From assembly GCA_030706465.1 (NCBI GenBank), contig JAUZOM010000016.1, positions 1 to 37,210 of the forward strand: a stretch of DNA of 37,210 nucleotides, written 5' to 3'. A model generated the notes under the pieces. The model saw nothing but the letters and a program-made list of their open reading frames with translations. It had not been told where the DNA came from and ran no database searches. The translations under genes and the position numbers were made by a program. Source of the DNA: Bacteroidota bacterium. GTDB lineage: Bacteria > Bacteroidota > Bacteroidia > Bacteroidales > Paludibacteraceae. Positions 1 through 9,166 of the stretch are shown here, one piece after another. Every line of letters starts with the position of its first letter. Within the stretch, counting starts at the first letter, position 1.

Positions 1-440
1 AAGATATTTCCATTCGTTATCATAGTGATCGCAAACATAAAAGTATATTTTAATAAGCTTAATCTTCTTATCAGTAGGGATCATAGATTAGAATTTAATT
101 GTGGTGAATTTTCTTCTAAAATACTGATTTATACCGATATATGAAAATTATTTAATACTTATTTTGCTGATAATCAGCATTATTTTTAATAGGGTTCAAC
201 CCTTAATTCGAATTATTAATTAAAATAATCTATTTTATAATTCAAAAAAAATCACAACCTTTGCAACTTGTTTAAGTTCAACGGTTAGTTAATCCGGGCA
301 ATTGGAATTAAATAAAAAAATTCATTCGTTCAAAATAATTACACAGGCGATATGACCTCATTCCCGGCAAATCCTGAATAAGCAATCTTCTCAAAAAGAT
401 TGACAACCGGATTATTGGGAACATATAAATTACAAATACT
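1..440. other. Upstream region of the GH31 gene, no gene seen
   Basis: This AT-rich stretch has no convincing coding frame. It contains a perfect 7-1-7 palindrome at 165-179 (TGCTGATAATCAGCA), which has the form of an operator. A sequence at 256-263 (AACCTTTG) is one base off the Bacteroidota -7 box TAnnTTTG. If that box is used, the GH31 mRNA would have a leader of about 170 nt. No good -33 element was found, so the promoter is tentative. Confidence 0.35.
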
Positions 441-2585
441 ATGAACAAATTAAAATTATCCCTGTTTATGCTATTCGTTGCAACGATTGCATCTGCAAGT
501 ACTAAATGCGATCCTATTCGAAGTAAATTTATTGGAGATCAAATTGCAATTTTCTATCCTTCAAATTTTGACCCGGCAGCTAACCTTCCATCGTTGGCTT
601 TTGTGAAAGAACCGGTTGAAACCGGAGATATTTCAAAAGACTGGAATTTTACACCTTCTTTCTATGCTACCGGCAAAGAAACTTATGCAACATTCCCGGT
701 TGAGAAAGGAATAAGCCTGTACGGAACGGGTGAGGTTACCGGGTCCCTGCTCAGAAACGGAAAATCAATTGAATTGTGGAATACGGATACTCCGGGCTAT
801 CAAAGGGTAAACGGAAACAGATTATATCACTCACATCCCTGGGTGTTGGGTGTCCGTGAAGATGGTACCGCCTTTGGGATAATTGCCGACAATACCTGGA
901 AACAGAAACTGATATTAAATGATAGTATCCGTTTTATTTCGGAAGGTCCCGCTTTTAGGGTAGTGGTCATTGAACGTAAAACTCCGCAAGAAGTTGTTAT
1001 GGCATTAACCGATCTGGTTGGTAAAATTAATTTACCTCCGCTTTGGAGCTTAGGCTACCAGCAATGCAGATGGTCGTATGAACCAGATTCCAGGGCAAAA
1101 GAAGTTGCCGAGGGATTCATCTCCCACAAAATACCGTGCGACGTTATCTGGTTTGATATTGATTATATGGATAGTTTCAGGATATTCACATTCGACAAAA
1201 CTAAGTTTCCTGATCCACGCGGAATGAATAATTACCTGCACGATAGAGGTATGCGGAGTGTTTGGATGATTGATCCGGGAGTCAAACTGGAAAAAGGTTA
1301 TTCCGTCTATGATGAAGGGAAAAAACAAGATAACTGGGTGAAGGATGCTTTCCGAAAGGATTTTGTGGGACCTGTATGGCCTGGCAATTGTGTATTTCCC
1401 GATTTTACCGGCCGTAAAACCCGTGAATGGTGGTCGGGGTTATACAAGAACTTCATGGCAACGGGTATTGATGGAGTCTGGAACGATATGAACGAACCTT
1501 CTGTGTTTAATGGACCGGATGGTACAATGCCAACAAACAATTGGCACCGGGGAGGCGGGGATTTACCTGCAGGGCCACACCTCCGCTACCACAATGTATA
1601 TGGAATGTTAATGGTTCAAGCTACAATGGAAGGAATATTAAAGGCAAATCCAGATAAACGGCCCTTTATTCTTTCCCGGTCCGGCTTTTTGGGTAGCCAT
1701 CGATACGGGGCAACCTGGACGGGAGATAATTTAGCCATCGTCGAACATATGAAGATGTCCATTCCTATGTCTATCAATTTAAGTTTATCCGGACAGGCAT
1801 TCAATGGCCCGGATATTGGCGGATTTGGCCAGAATACTTCGCCTGAATTGTTTGCCCAATGGATGTCCATGGGTATTTTCTTTCCTTTTACCAGAGGCCA
1901 TGCCTGTAAAGGCACCAATAATAAAGAACCCTGGAATTTCGGGCCTGTAGTGGAAAAAGCCTGCCAAACAGCCATCAACAGACGTTATAGGTTGATGCCT
2001 TATATTTACACTCTTTTCCACGAAGCGGCAACCACCGGTATGCCGGTGATGAGGCCTACTTTTTTTGCGGACATTAAAGACTTGAATTTACGACCTGTAG
2101 ATGACAACTTCTTATTAGGAAGCGACCTGCTTATTATCCCGAAATGGGCAAAAAACAGTCTGATACCAAAGGGAAACTGGCGGGTTATTTCAATAAATGG
2201 TGAAGAGAGTAAAAATGATGAATATCAAGCAGATGTTTTGCAACGAGAAGGAACGATTATCCCCGTAGGGAACTTGATTCAAAGTACTGCTAAATACTCC
2301 ACCGACTCGCTCACATTATTTGTATCGCTTGATACAAACGGAAAGGCAGAAGGAAGCTTATATGAAGATGCAAACGATGGCTTTGAATATACAAAAGGTG
2401 AGTATTGCATCTGGACATTTAACGCAGACACTGAAGACAATATCGTTTCAGTTGTTGCAAAACAACTGAAAGGTAAATTTAAATCAAAGCCCAAGCTCTT
2501 TAAAATCAAAGTAATAGAAAATAATAACGTAACAGAAAGCAGCTGGTTAAGGCCCAATCAATTGAAAGTTAGGCTTATAAACTGA
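441..2585 (+). CDS. GH31 family alpha-glycosidase, secreted
   Basis: A glycoside hydrolase family 31 enzyme, likely an alpha-glucosidase or alpha-xylosidase acting on non-reducing ends of oligosaccharides. The N-terminus (residues 1 to about 19) is a hydrophobic signal peptide ending in an ASA-type cleavage site, so export to the periplasm is expected. The GH31 nucleophile motif WNDMNEP is present with the catalytic Asp at residue 349, and TWTGDN supplies the likely acid/base Asp429. Other family marks are VIWFDIDYMD near residue 235 and GPDIGGF near 455. At 714 aa it is a compact, full-length GH31 with a beta-sandwich C-terminus. It is convergent with the downstream GH92 gene, and both read into the hairpin at 2690-2725. 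Substrate specificity cannot be read from the sequence. Confidence 0.93.
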   Translation: MNKLKLSLFMLFVATIASASTKCDPIRSKFIGDQIAIFYPSNFDPAANLPSLAFVKEPVETGDISKDWNFTPSFYATGKETYATFPVEKGISLYGTGEVTGSLLRNGKSIELWNTDTPGYQRVNGNRLYHSHPWVLGVREDGTAFGIIADNTWKQKLILNDSIRFISEGPAFRVVVIERKTPQEVVMALTDLVGKINLPPLWSLGYQQCRWSYEPDSRAKEVAEGFISHKIPCDVIWFDIDYMDSFRIFTFDKTKFPDPRGMNNYLHDRGMRSVWMIDPGVKLEKGYSVYDEGKKQDNWVKDAFRKDFVGPVWPGNCVFPDFTGRKTREWWSGLYKNFMATGIDGVWNDMNEPSVFNGPDGTMPTNNWHRGGGDLPAGPHLRYHNVYGMLMVQATMEGILKANPDKRPFILSRSGFLGSHRYGATWTGDNLAIVEHMKMSIPMSINLSLSGQAFNGPDIGGFGQNTSPELFAQWMSMGIFFPFTRGHACKGTNNKEPWNFGPVVEKACQTAINRRYRLMPYIYTLFHEAATTGMPVMRPTFFADIKDLNLRPVDDNFLLGSDLLIIPKWAKNSLIPKGNWRVISINGEESKNDEYQADVLQREGTIIPVGNLIQSTAKYSTDSLTLFVSLDTNGKAEGSLYEDANDGFEYTKGEYCIWTFNADTEDNIVSVVAKQLKGKFKSKPKLFKIKVIENNNVTESSWLRPNQLKVRLIN

Positions 2586-2689
2586 ACTTTTTAAGGCGGT
2601 TGAAGTTGTAGCTGGTCGGTTTAGCCGGCAAGACTATAACCGATTAACTTCAACTGTATTTAGTATTCAATTATTCATTCCTGATGTAA

Positions 2690-2725
2690 AAAGGCTTTAA
2701 TATTCACCCGAATATTAAAGCCTTT
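2690..2725. terminator. Bidirectional terminator between GH31 and GH92
   Basis: Perfect 16-bp inverted repeat: AAAGGCTTTAATATTC at 2690-2705 pairs with its complement at 2710-2725 across a 4-nt loop. Read on the minus strand it is followed by a run of five T, and on the plus strand by CCTTTCT. It lies between convergent genes and probably stops transcription from both sides. Confidence 0.85.
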
Positions 2726-2937
2726 CTATCTCTTAACCGGCTTAGTATTTAAAACCTTTCTCCTTACCATCAACAACTTCCCCGATTGGATCATCGATTG
2801 TAAATCTGAAAGCCGCATTACGGCATTAACCGGAGTTGTGGCCGCAGAAGAATTGAATCCGGTTTCCGCCTTAGCTTTCGCTTAATGAGAGTAATTGAAT
2901 ATAGTTGGTTACTCTTCAACTGTATTCCAGGCTGAAT

Positions 2938-5217
2938 CTACTTCCAATTCATATTGGGACTTTCGCCCATTTCAAACACTAATTTCCTACCGGAGACAAT
3001 TTCTTTATGACTGATAAAGGGCCTGTCAATTGTTTTGCCATCAAATGTAACCTTCTGAACGTATTTATTCTTTTCCGAAATATTATTGGCAATAATCTCC
3101 AACGTGCAGGGCTTGCCGTTTGCGGTATAATTCATCGTTAGCCTGGGGAATTGCGGTGCTCCGATCGCATACATACCCGATGCAGGTGTTACCGGATAGA
3201 ATCCCATCACCCCAAAAATATACCAGGCCGACATCTGTCCCAAATCATCATTCCCATTAATGCCATCGGGCCTGTTCCGGTAATTAATCGTTGTGTGCTT
3301 GCGTGCCAATTCCTGTGTCTTCCAGGGTTGGCCGCAATAATCGTACAGGTAAATATAATGATGCCCCGGCTCATTATCGTGGCGGTAATATCCTCCGGCA
3401 AAATTCTGGTCTAATCTGGTTGCAAATTTTTCATTTCCACCCAGCAGTTCTATAGTTCCCGGTATATCCTGCATGGCGCCAAACAGGTAAGTCCAGGGGC
3501 TTCCTTCCGTGAAACCATCGTCTGCTTTGGCAGCCCAGTCTCCGTTATACAACCGGGGAGCCAAAAAACCGGTCGCCCGGTTATACAGGTTCTTATAATT
3601 TTTCGACCAACCGGTCAACCGTTCATAATCATCGTTCTTCCCCAGGTCTTTTGCCACCTGCGCCGTGCAATAATTATCAATACCATACTCCACAGTCCTT
3701 GAAACAGATTCCGCTTTATAGTCGGAAGGAATATACCCCAACGAATGATAGAATTGTAACCCGGCCTGACCCTCATAACAGGACCACACCTCCCGGTCGA
3801 ACAGCTTATTGCTTGCATTATCACATTCGGTCGCCCTGAACGAATTTTTGCGCATGGCTTCATAAGCCAGTTGAACATCATAACCCCGCAATCCCTTTAC
3901 GTAAGCATCGCCAATCACGGCATCGGCATGGGTGCCGATCATGATATTCGTTTCGGCCGGGTTAGGCCACATGGGCAACCAACCACCTTCTTTATAGAAT
4001 TGAAGCATAGAAGTAATCATCTGGGTCACCCGCTCGGGTTGGGTAAAGATAAGGAACGGATGTTCGGCCCTGAAGGTATCCCAAAGCGAATAATCGGTAA
4101 ACGAAACGCCCTGGTGTATGGCGTCATCGGCTGCGCTGTAATACCTCCCATATTCTGAAAACTCACGGGGAAATAACAAACAATGATAGAAAGAGGTATA
4201 AAAAATTGATCGCTGGTCGTCACTCACTCCGCCTAACTTGATTACTTCCAGATTCTTTTGCCATTCATCCCTGGTTTCCCGGGCTACTTCCTCAAAGTTC
4301 CAGCCCGGAATTTCACGCTTCAGGTTCTCACGGGCCTGCTCGAGGCTAATAAACGAAGTTGCAATCTTCACCTTGACCGTTTCATTCGCTTTCGTGCTGA
4401 AACCGACATACGCTCCCAGCCGTTTCTTCCCGGAAAGCTCTTCATCCTGTGGCTTGATCGAGTCATTATTCCAGGTCCCGAATTTTGTAAAAGCCTTATC
4501 AAACTGGATGACAAAATACCCTTTGAAATTCTTTAACTCAGGTCCGAGGTTCATCGATTGGCGGTCGGGGTTATAGCCTGTTATTTCGTTCTTTTCTTTA
4601 TCCACCCGGATATACGCCACCACCTTATTTAACCGGGTCTCCTTGGAATTCAGGTTAGGCATCCAGCCCGGTTCCTGATTATCGGCAATATTAAGGGCCT
4701 GGATAATGAAACGTGACTCCCGCGAAGCCGGATAGGTAACCCTCAAAATACCGCACCGCTCCCTTGCCGTCATTTCAACCTTTATCGATTTATCCTTTTC
4801 GTTGGCATTCAGTTTTACCCGGTATAAATAAGGGCTTACAAACTCATCGGAATGTTTAAACGGTAGCTTGCGTTGCCCGGGAAGTACCTTCAGTTCACCG
4901 ACCTGCGGCATAACGGACACATAGCCGTAATCTCCCATCCAAACGGTGGGCTGGTGGGAGGCAATAAAACCGAGGATAGTTGAGTCCTCATATAAATAGG
5001 ATACCCGGCTTATGATATTTTCTCCGGTCTGAGGGGTAAAGGTGGTCATTGCAAAAGGAGGATTGACACACGGGAACATACCACCCTCTGAACTCAGGGC
5101 AGTCCCAATGTAGGAATTTACATAATCAACCTCTTGTTTTTGTTTTTTTGTTTTTTGTGCAAAACAAGAAACAGAGGCAATAATTAAGAAGGATAATACA
5201 ATCGTTGTTTTTTTCAT
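2938..5217 (-). CDS. GH92 family alpha-mannosidase, secreted
   Basis: An exo-acting, calcium-dependent alpha-mannosidase family protein (GH92), a family common in Bacteroidota that trims mannose from N-glycans or yeast-type mannan. Family marks include NEPGHHYIYLYDYCG and GNDDLGQMSAWYIFG followed by GFYPV near the C-terminus, and SLWDTFRAEHP in the middle. The frame is open to 5235, but the ATG at 5217 (MKKTTIVLS) begins a clean signal peptide and is the preferred start, giving 759 aa. The peptide ends in SVSCFAQ, so cleavage after FAQ by signal peptidase I is likely, though the Cys leaves a lipoprotein possible. The gene is divergent from rhaI and alone on its strand. The exact linkage hydrolysed is not evident. 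Confidence 0.93.
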   Translation of the reverse strand: MKKTTIVLSFLIIASVSCFAQKTKKQKQEVDYVNSYIGTALSSEGGMFPCVNPPFAMTTFTPQTGENIISRVSYLYEDSTILGFIASHQPTVWMGDYGYVSVMPQVGELKVLPGQRKLPFKHSDEFVSPYLYRVKLNANEKDKSIKVEMTARERCGILRVTYPASRESRFIIQALNIADNQEPGWMPNLNSKETRLNKVVAYIRVDKEKNEITGYNPDRQSMNLGPELKNFKGYFVIQFDKAFTKFGTWNNDSIKPQDEELSGKKRLGAYVGFSTKANETVKVKIATSFISLEQARENLKREIPGWNFEEVARETRDEWQKNLEVIKLGGVSDDQRSIFYTSFYHCLLFPREFSEYGRYYSAADDAIHQGVSFTDYSLWDTFRAEHPFLIFTQPERVTQMITSMLQFYKEGGWLPMWPNPAETNIMIGTHADAVIGDAYVKGLRGYDVQLAYEAMRKNSFRATECDNASNKLFDREVWSCYEGQAGLQFYHSLGYIPSDYKAESVSRTVEYGIDNYCTAQVAKDLGKNDDYERLTGWSKNYKNLYNRATGFLAPRLYNGDWAAKADDGFTEGSPWTYLFGAMQDIPGTIELLGGNEKFATRLDQNFAGGYYRHDNEPGHHYIYLYDYCGQPWKTQELARKHTTINYRNRPDGINGNDDLGQMSAWYIFGVMGFYPVTPASGMYAIGAPQFPRLTMNYTANGKPCTLEIIANNISEKNKYVQKVTFDGKTIDRPFISHKEIVSGRKLVFEMGESPNMNWK

Positions 5218-5606
5218 TCGTACTTTTATAATCATTATTTAAAATTAGGCAGGCACTCTCTATAAAACAGACTGCTAGTATTCTGTTAAGCTGAAATTTC
5301 GTCCTTATCATCAGGCTATCACGATAAAACCGAGATGATCGGTATCAACGTCTATATCTGTATAACACAATATCAGGACATTACCACAATCCACCTAAAA
5401 GAACTACAATCAGAATTCTTCCCGGGACAAACAGTCAACGAAGTTACAGAAATTTATTATTTAAATAATGATTTTTTTAAAGATGTTGATAAAGACCTTC
5501 AAAAAACATCCTTTAGATCCGAATCGGGAATGTTCCTGAATTATGTTTTCAAACCGGCTTACACTCACTTTGTCAAAATTTATAGGTATTATATCAAAAA
5601 TCATTT
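5218..5606. other. Divergent control region between GH92 and rhaI
   Basis: About 390 bases separating two divergent genes. A 93-codon open frame on the plus strand (5335-5616) lies here, but it runs up to the rhaI promoter, has no recognisable family and no signal peptide, and I do not call it a gene. No -7 box for GH92 was found on the minus strand. Confidence 0.4.
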
Positions 5607-5636
5607 ATTTAGTTGATCTGTCTGTAAATATCTTTG
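5607..5636 (+). promoter_or_regulatory. Probable rhaI promoter (Bacteroidota -33/-7 type)
   Basis: TATCTTTG at 5629-5636 fits the -7 consensus TAnnTTTG exactly, and TTTA at 5607-5610 sits 18 bases upstream as a weak -33 box. Transcription would start near 5643, upstream of the ATG at 5676. This shows that the open frame beginning at the TTG at 5634 is too long at its 5' end. Confidence 0.6.
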
Positions 5637-5675
5637 CCTCATATTTTTCGGAACACACCACTTAATCAGGAAATC

Positions 5676-6941
5676 ATGAAAGAACAAGAAATCAACCGGG
5701 CATTTGAATATGCCAAAGCCCGTTATAACGAATTGGAAATCAATGTAGACAAAGCATTGGAGCAATTGGATAAATTATCCGTTTCACTGCACTGCTGGCA
5801 GGCGGATGATGTCTCCGGGTTTGAAAACGGGGATAGCGAACTTACCGGCGGCATTCAGGCTACCGGGAACTATCCGGGAAAAGCCAGGACCATCGCGGAG
5901 GTCCGTGCAGACATCGATAAAGCTATGGCTTTGATTCCCGGCGCGCATCGCGTAAACATCCATGCTTTCTACGGCGACTTTGGCGGTGTACCGGTTGACC
6001 GCAACCAGATAGAGCCCCGGCATTTCCAAAGCTGGATAGACTGGGCAAAGCAAAAAGGTTATAAACTCGACTTCAATTGTACCTGTTTTTCGCATGAGAA
6101 ATCGGCAGATGGGTTTACGCTGTCTCATCGTGACCCGGCCATCCGCGAGTTTTGGATTGACCACCTTATCCGTTGCCGCAAGATAGCAGAAGAAATTGGC
6201 CGCCAACTGGGTTCCAGGTGCATTCACAATATTTGGATTCCGGACGGATCGAAGGATCTGACCGTTGACCGTTCCTTCTACCGCCAAAATTTGAAAGACT
6301 CGCTGGATAAAGTTTTCGAATACAAAACCAACGACAACTATATGCTCGACAGCATCGAATGCAAGTTATTCGGTATCGGCAGTGAAAGCTATGTGGTTGG
6401 TTCGCACGAATTCTATATGGGATACGGTATCCGGAACAACAGAATGATTACACTGGATTCCGGCCACTTCCATCCGACCGAAGTGATCTCCGATAAAATT
6501 TCTTCCTTGCTGTTATTTACACGGGAAATTATGCTTCATGTCAGTCGTGGCGTACGGTGGGATAGCGATCATGTGGTGATTCTGAATGACGAGCTGCAGG
6601 CTCTTGCACAGGAAATCATCCGCGCCAACGCCCTCGACCGGGTCCATGTAGGCCTTGATTATTTTGATGCATCCATCAACCGGATCGGAGCTTATGTCAT
6701 TGGTGTACGGGCAACACAGAAAGCCTTTTTGCAGGCATTGCTGGAACCCCTGGCACAATTGCGTTCCTACGAAGCAAACGGTCAGAATTTTGAGCGACTG
6801 GCTCTGCTGGAGGAAGCAAAATCATTGCCCTGGGCGGCCGTATACGATCAGTACTGCCTGAATAAGGGCGTTGCGACAGGCGAGGCTTATATTGCGGATA
6901 TTCAATGCTACGAAAGGGAAGTGACCTCCAAAAGAATTTAA
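5676..6941 (+). CDS. rhaI: L-rhamnose isomerase
   Basis: Converts L-rhamnose to L-rhamnulose in the cytoplasm, the first step after uptake. From the ATG at 5676 the protein is 421 aa, the normal family length; the open frame extends to a TTG at 5634, but that lies inside the -7 promoter box. Metal-binding and active-site regions are intact: IWIPDGSKD, SIECKLFGIG followed by GSHEFYMGYGI, TLDSGHFHPTE and RWDSDHVVILNDE. It is followed 105 bases later by rhaT in the same orientation, and a terminator follows rhaT, so the two form an operon. No kinase or aldolase gene follows, unlike the rha clusters of Bacteroides. The AraC regulator downstream is the likely activator. Some databases name the gene rhaA. 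Confidence 0.96.
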   Translation: MKEQEINRAFEYAKARYNELEINVDKALEQLDKLSVSLHCWQADDVSGFENGDSELTGGIQATGNYPGKARTIAEVRADIDKAMALIPGAHRVNIHAFYGDFGGVPVDRNQIEPRHFQSWIDWAKQKGYKLDFNCTCFSHEKSADGFTLSHRDPAIREFWIDHLIRCRKIAEEIGRQLGSRCIHNIWIPDGSKDLTVDRSFYRQNLKDSLDKVFEYKTNDNYMLDSIECKLFGIGSESYVVGSHEFYMGYGIRNNRMITLDSGHFHPTEVISDKISSLLLFTREIMLHVSRGVRWDSDHVVILNDELQALAQEIIRANALDRVHVGLDYFDASINRIGAYVIGVRATQKAFLQALLEPLAQLRSYEANGQNFERLALLEEAKSLPWAAVYDQYCLNKGVATGEAYIADIQCYEREVTSKRI

Positions 6942-7046
6942 TAGTTAACCCCGTAAGGCCAAGCGCAAATCGCAAGAGATTGCTCCCGGCTTTATCAATA
7001 CGAATCACCAATTGACGGCAAAAACCGGCAATTGTAAATTGAAATC

Positions 7047-8078
7047 ATGAACACACTCATCGGATTATTTATTATCGCATTGGGCAGCATCGGTCAATCA
7101 AGTTCGTACGTGCCGATAAAAAAGGTAAAAACCTGGGCCTGGGAGAGTTTTTGGCTCATGCAGGGTCTGTTTGCCTGGTTGTTATTTCCATTTCTGGGAG
7201 CACTTTTGGCTGTCCCTGAAGGACATTCTTTATTAGAGGTTTTATCATCTGGCGAAGGCGCCGCATTCAATGCCATGTTCTATGGTGCACTCTGGGGAAT
7301 CGGCGGGTTAACCTTTGGGTTAAGTATGCGCTATTTGGGGGTGGCTCTCGGTCAATCTATCGCGTTAGGAACCTGTTCAGCTTTCGGAACTTTAATTCCA
7401 GCTTTAATGCTCGGAACCAATTTGTTTACCGGTAAAGGACTTGTGTTATTAATCGGTGTCAGTATCGCCATTGCCGGAATTGCGGGAATCGGATATGCCG
7501 GCAGTTTACGGTCGAAAAACATGACTGATGAACAAAAGAAAGCTGCTGTAAAGGATTTCGCTTTGGGTAAAGGGTTGTTTGTTGCCTTATTGGCCGGTAT
7601 AATGAGTGCCTGCTTCAGTATTGGGCTCGAAGCTGCTGAACCGATTAAAGTGGCAGCTATCCAATTGGGAGCGCAACCACTTTATGCCGGATTACCAGCT
7701 ATTCTGATGATTACTGCAGGAGGGTTTATTACCAATGCCATTTATTGTTTGTATCAGAATATAAAAAATAAAACCGGCAAGGATTATTTTGGAGTCCACA
7801 CCGGGATTTTTATCAATAATGTTTTGTTTTGTGCATTAGCCGGCATACTTTGGTATTCACAGTTCTTCGGATTAGCATTGGGTAAAAGTTACTTCACCAA
7901 AGGTAGTATAATGATGGCTTTTTCATGGAGTATTCTGATGTCGTTGAACGTAACTTTCAGTAATATTTGGGGAATCATTTTGAAAGAGTGGAAAGGCGCC
8001 GGATCTAAAACGATTCTGTTTCTGATATTGGGAATGCTTATTTTAATTGCGTCCTTAGTACTGCCTAACTTGTTGTAA
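7047..8078 (+). CDS. rhaT: L-rhamnose/proton symporter
   Basis: An inner-membrane transporter of the RhaT family (drug/metabolite transporter superfamily) that brings L-rhamnose in with a proton. The 343-aa protein is almost entirely hydrophobic helices, about ten by eye, starting with LIGLFIIALGSIGQSSSYVP. Family-typical stretches include KVKTWAWESFWLMQGLFAW near residue 30 and GNTFSNIWG-like TFSNIWGIILKEWKG near the C-terminus. It lies 105 bases after rhaI and ends just before a rho-independent terminator at 8110. The linker between the genes contains a short inverted repeat (CAATTG arms near 7010-7035). Function is predicted confidently from family and context. Confidence 0.94.
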   Translation: MNTLIGLFIIALGSIGQSSSYVPIKKVKTWAWESFWLMQGLFAWLLFPFLGALLAVPEGHSLLEVLSSGEGAAFNAMFYGALWGIGGLTFGLSMRYLGVALGQSIALGTCSAFGTLIPALMLGTNLFTGKGLVLLIGVSIAIAGIAGIGYAGSLRSKNMTDEQKKAAVKDFALGKGLFVALLAGIMSACFSIGLEAAEPIKVAAIQLGAQPLYAGLPAILMITAGGFITNAIYCLYQNIKNKTGKDYFGVHTGIFINNVLFCALAGILWYSQFFGLALGKSYFTKGSIMMAFSWSILMSLNVTFSNIWGIILKEWKGAGSKTILFLILGMLILIASLVLPNLL

Positions 8079-8109
8079 GCTCTCGATTCAGCAAACTATT
8101 ATATTCATT

Positions 8110-8143
8110 GGAGATACAACAACCCTGTATCTCCAATTTTTTT
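8110..8143 (+). terminator. Rho-independent terminator after rhaT
   Basis: GGAGATACA at 8110-8118 pairs with TGTATCTCC at 8126-8134 over a 7-nt loop, followed by AATTTTTTT. It closes the rhaI-rhaT operon and separates it from the regulator gene. Confidence 0.88.
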
Positions 8144-8174
8144 GAAATACGAATCGAATCCTGTTATTATTTTC

Positions 8175-8182
8175 TATATTTG
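8175..8182 (+). promoter_or_regulatory. -7 box for the AraC regulator gene
   Basis: TATATTTG matches the Bacteroidota -7 consensus TAnnTTTG exactly, 45 bases before the ATG at 8227 and after the rhaT terminator. A TTTG occurs at 8141-8144, but the 30-base spacing is too long for a normal -33 box, so only the -7 element is supported. Confidence 0.5.
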
Positions 8183-8226
8183 TACTTTCAATTTCCTATA
8201 GATCTCCAAACCACACCTTCGCGACC

Positions 8227-9135
8227 ATGAATAACAACGAGTTAAATTCCAATATTAATTATTTGATCACTTCCGAAGAAGATGAATTATGGGGATTAAC
8301 TGTCACGACTGTTGGCCATCAAAAGATTGCCGAGAACGAACCGTACCCGCCAAAAAATCATCCGCTGGGTTATTATTTCGAAGTTGATAAAGGACGGATT
8401 CTGAATGAATACCAACTTCTTTACATTACGGATGGCAATGGCATCTTTACTTTTGGAAATTCGAAACAGTCGTGCTTCATCACCGAAGGGAAAATGTTTT
8501 TCCTCATGCCCGGCGTTTGGCACAGCTATAAGCCAATCGAAAATTCAGGTTGGAATGAATACTGGATCGGGTTTAAGGGGGCGATTATTCAGAAAATTGT
8601 GGATGAGGGATTCTTCCTTAACCGGGCACCGGTCTTCAATATCGGCCTGAATGAACGGATCATCGATTTATACCTGAAAGCCATAGAAATAGCCAACGAA
8701 GAACGAGCCGGTTTTCAGCAGGCTCTTTCGGGAATTGTGATGCATATTTTGGGATTGATGTATTACCGAGACAAGACACGTGATTTTGAAGATGAAGAAC
8801 TTATAAACAAAATCAACAAAGCCAAGGTCATTATGCGGGAATCGGCCTACAAGAACTTAACGGCCGAAGATATAGCAAAGCATCTGAACATTAGCTATTC
8901 CGGCTTTAGGAGAGCCTTTAAAGAGTTTACCGGCACTTCCCCTTCCAAATATATGCTTGAATTAAAACTGAACGAAGCGAAGTTGCTCCTGTCGACCACC
9001 AACCAACCGGTTAAAGAAATATCCTACAGCTTGAATTTTGAAAATCCGGACTATTTCCCGATATTCTTTAAAAAAAGGACCGGTTTAACCCCTGTGGAAT
9101 ATCGCAATATCGCGATAAGAAACTTAAATTCATAA
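8227..9135 (+). CDS. AraC-family transcriptional regulator, probable rhamnose regulator
   Basis: A 302-aa regulator with an N-terminal cupin-like sugar-sensing domain (about residues 25-150, with GYYFEVDKGRILNEYQLLYI and FLMPGVWHSYKP) and a C-terminal AraC double helix-turn-helix (about 200-300, ending in NFENPDYFPIFFKKRTGLTP). It resembles RhaR-type activators that sit beside rhamnose genes in Bacteroides. It has its own -7 box and is separated from rhaT by a terminator, so it is transcribed independently. The inducer, presumably L-rhamnose or a derivative, is inferred from position. It converges with the GH43-like gene across only 31 bases. Confidence 0.88.
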   Translation: MNNNELNSNINYLITSEEDELWGLTVTTVGHQKIAENEPYPPKNHPLGYYFEVDKGRILNEYQLLYITDGNGIFTFGNSKQSCFITEGKMFFLMPGVWHSYKPIENSGWNEYWIGFKGAIIQKIVDEGFFLNRAPVFNIGLNERIIDLYLKAIEIANEERAGFQQALSGIVMHILGLMYYRDKTRDFEDEELINKINKAKVIMRESAYKNLTAEDIAKHLNISYSGFRRAFKEFTGTSPSKYMLELKLNEAKLLLSTTNQPVKEISYSLNFENPDYFPIFFKKRTGLTPVEYRNIAIRNLNS

Positions 9136-9166
9136 ATTAAAGCCTATTTTGGAAACTTGTTGATTC

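Noticed and set aside
2742-2830. Minus-strand coding remnant ending IDDPIGEVVDGKEKGFKY
   Set aside because: Only 27 or so codons, another frame is equally open, and no family is recognised; too little to call a pseudogene.
5335-5616. 93-codon plus-strand ORF upstream of rhaI
   Set aside because: No recognisable family, no signal peptide, and it runs up to the rhaI promoter in a divergent control region; best explained as a chance open frame.
5784-6287. 167-codon ORF antisense to rhaI
   Set aside because: Shadow of the conserved isomerase reading frame with no features of its own.
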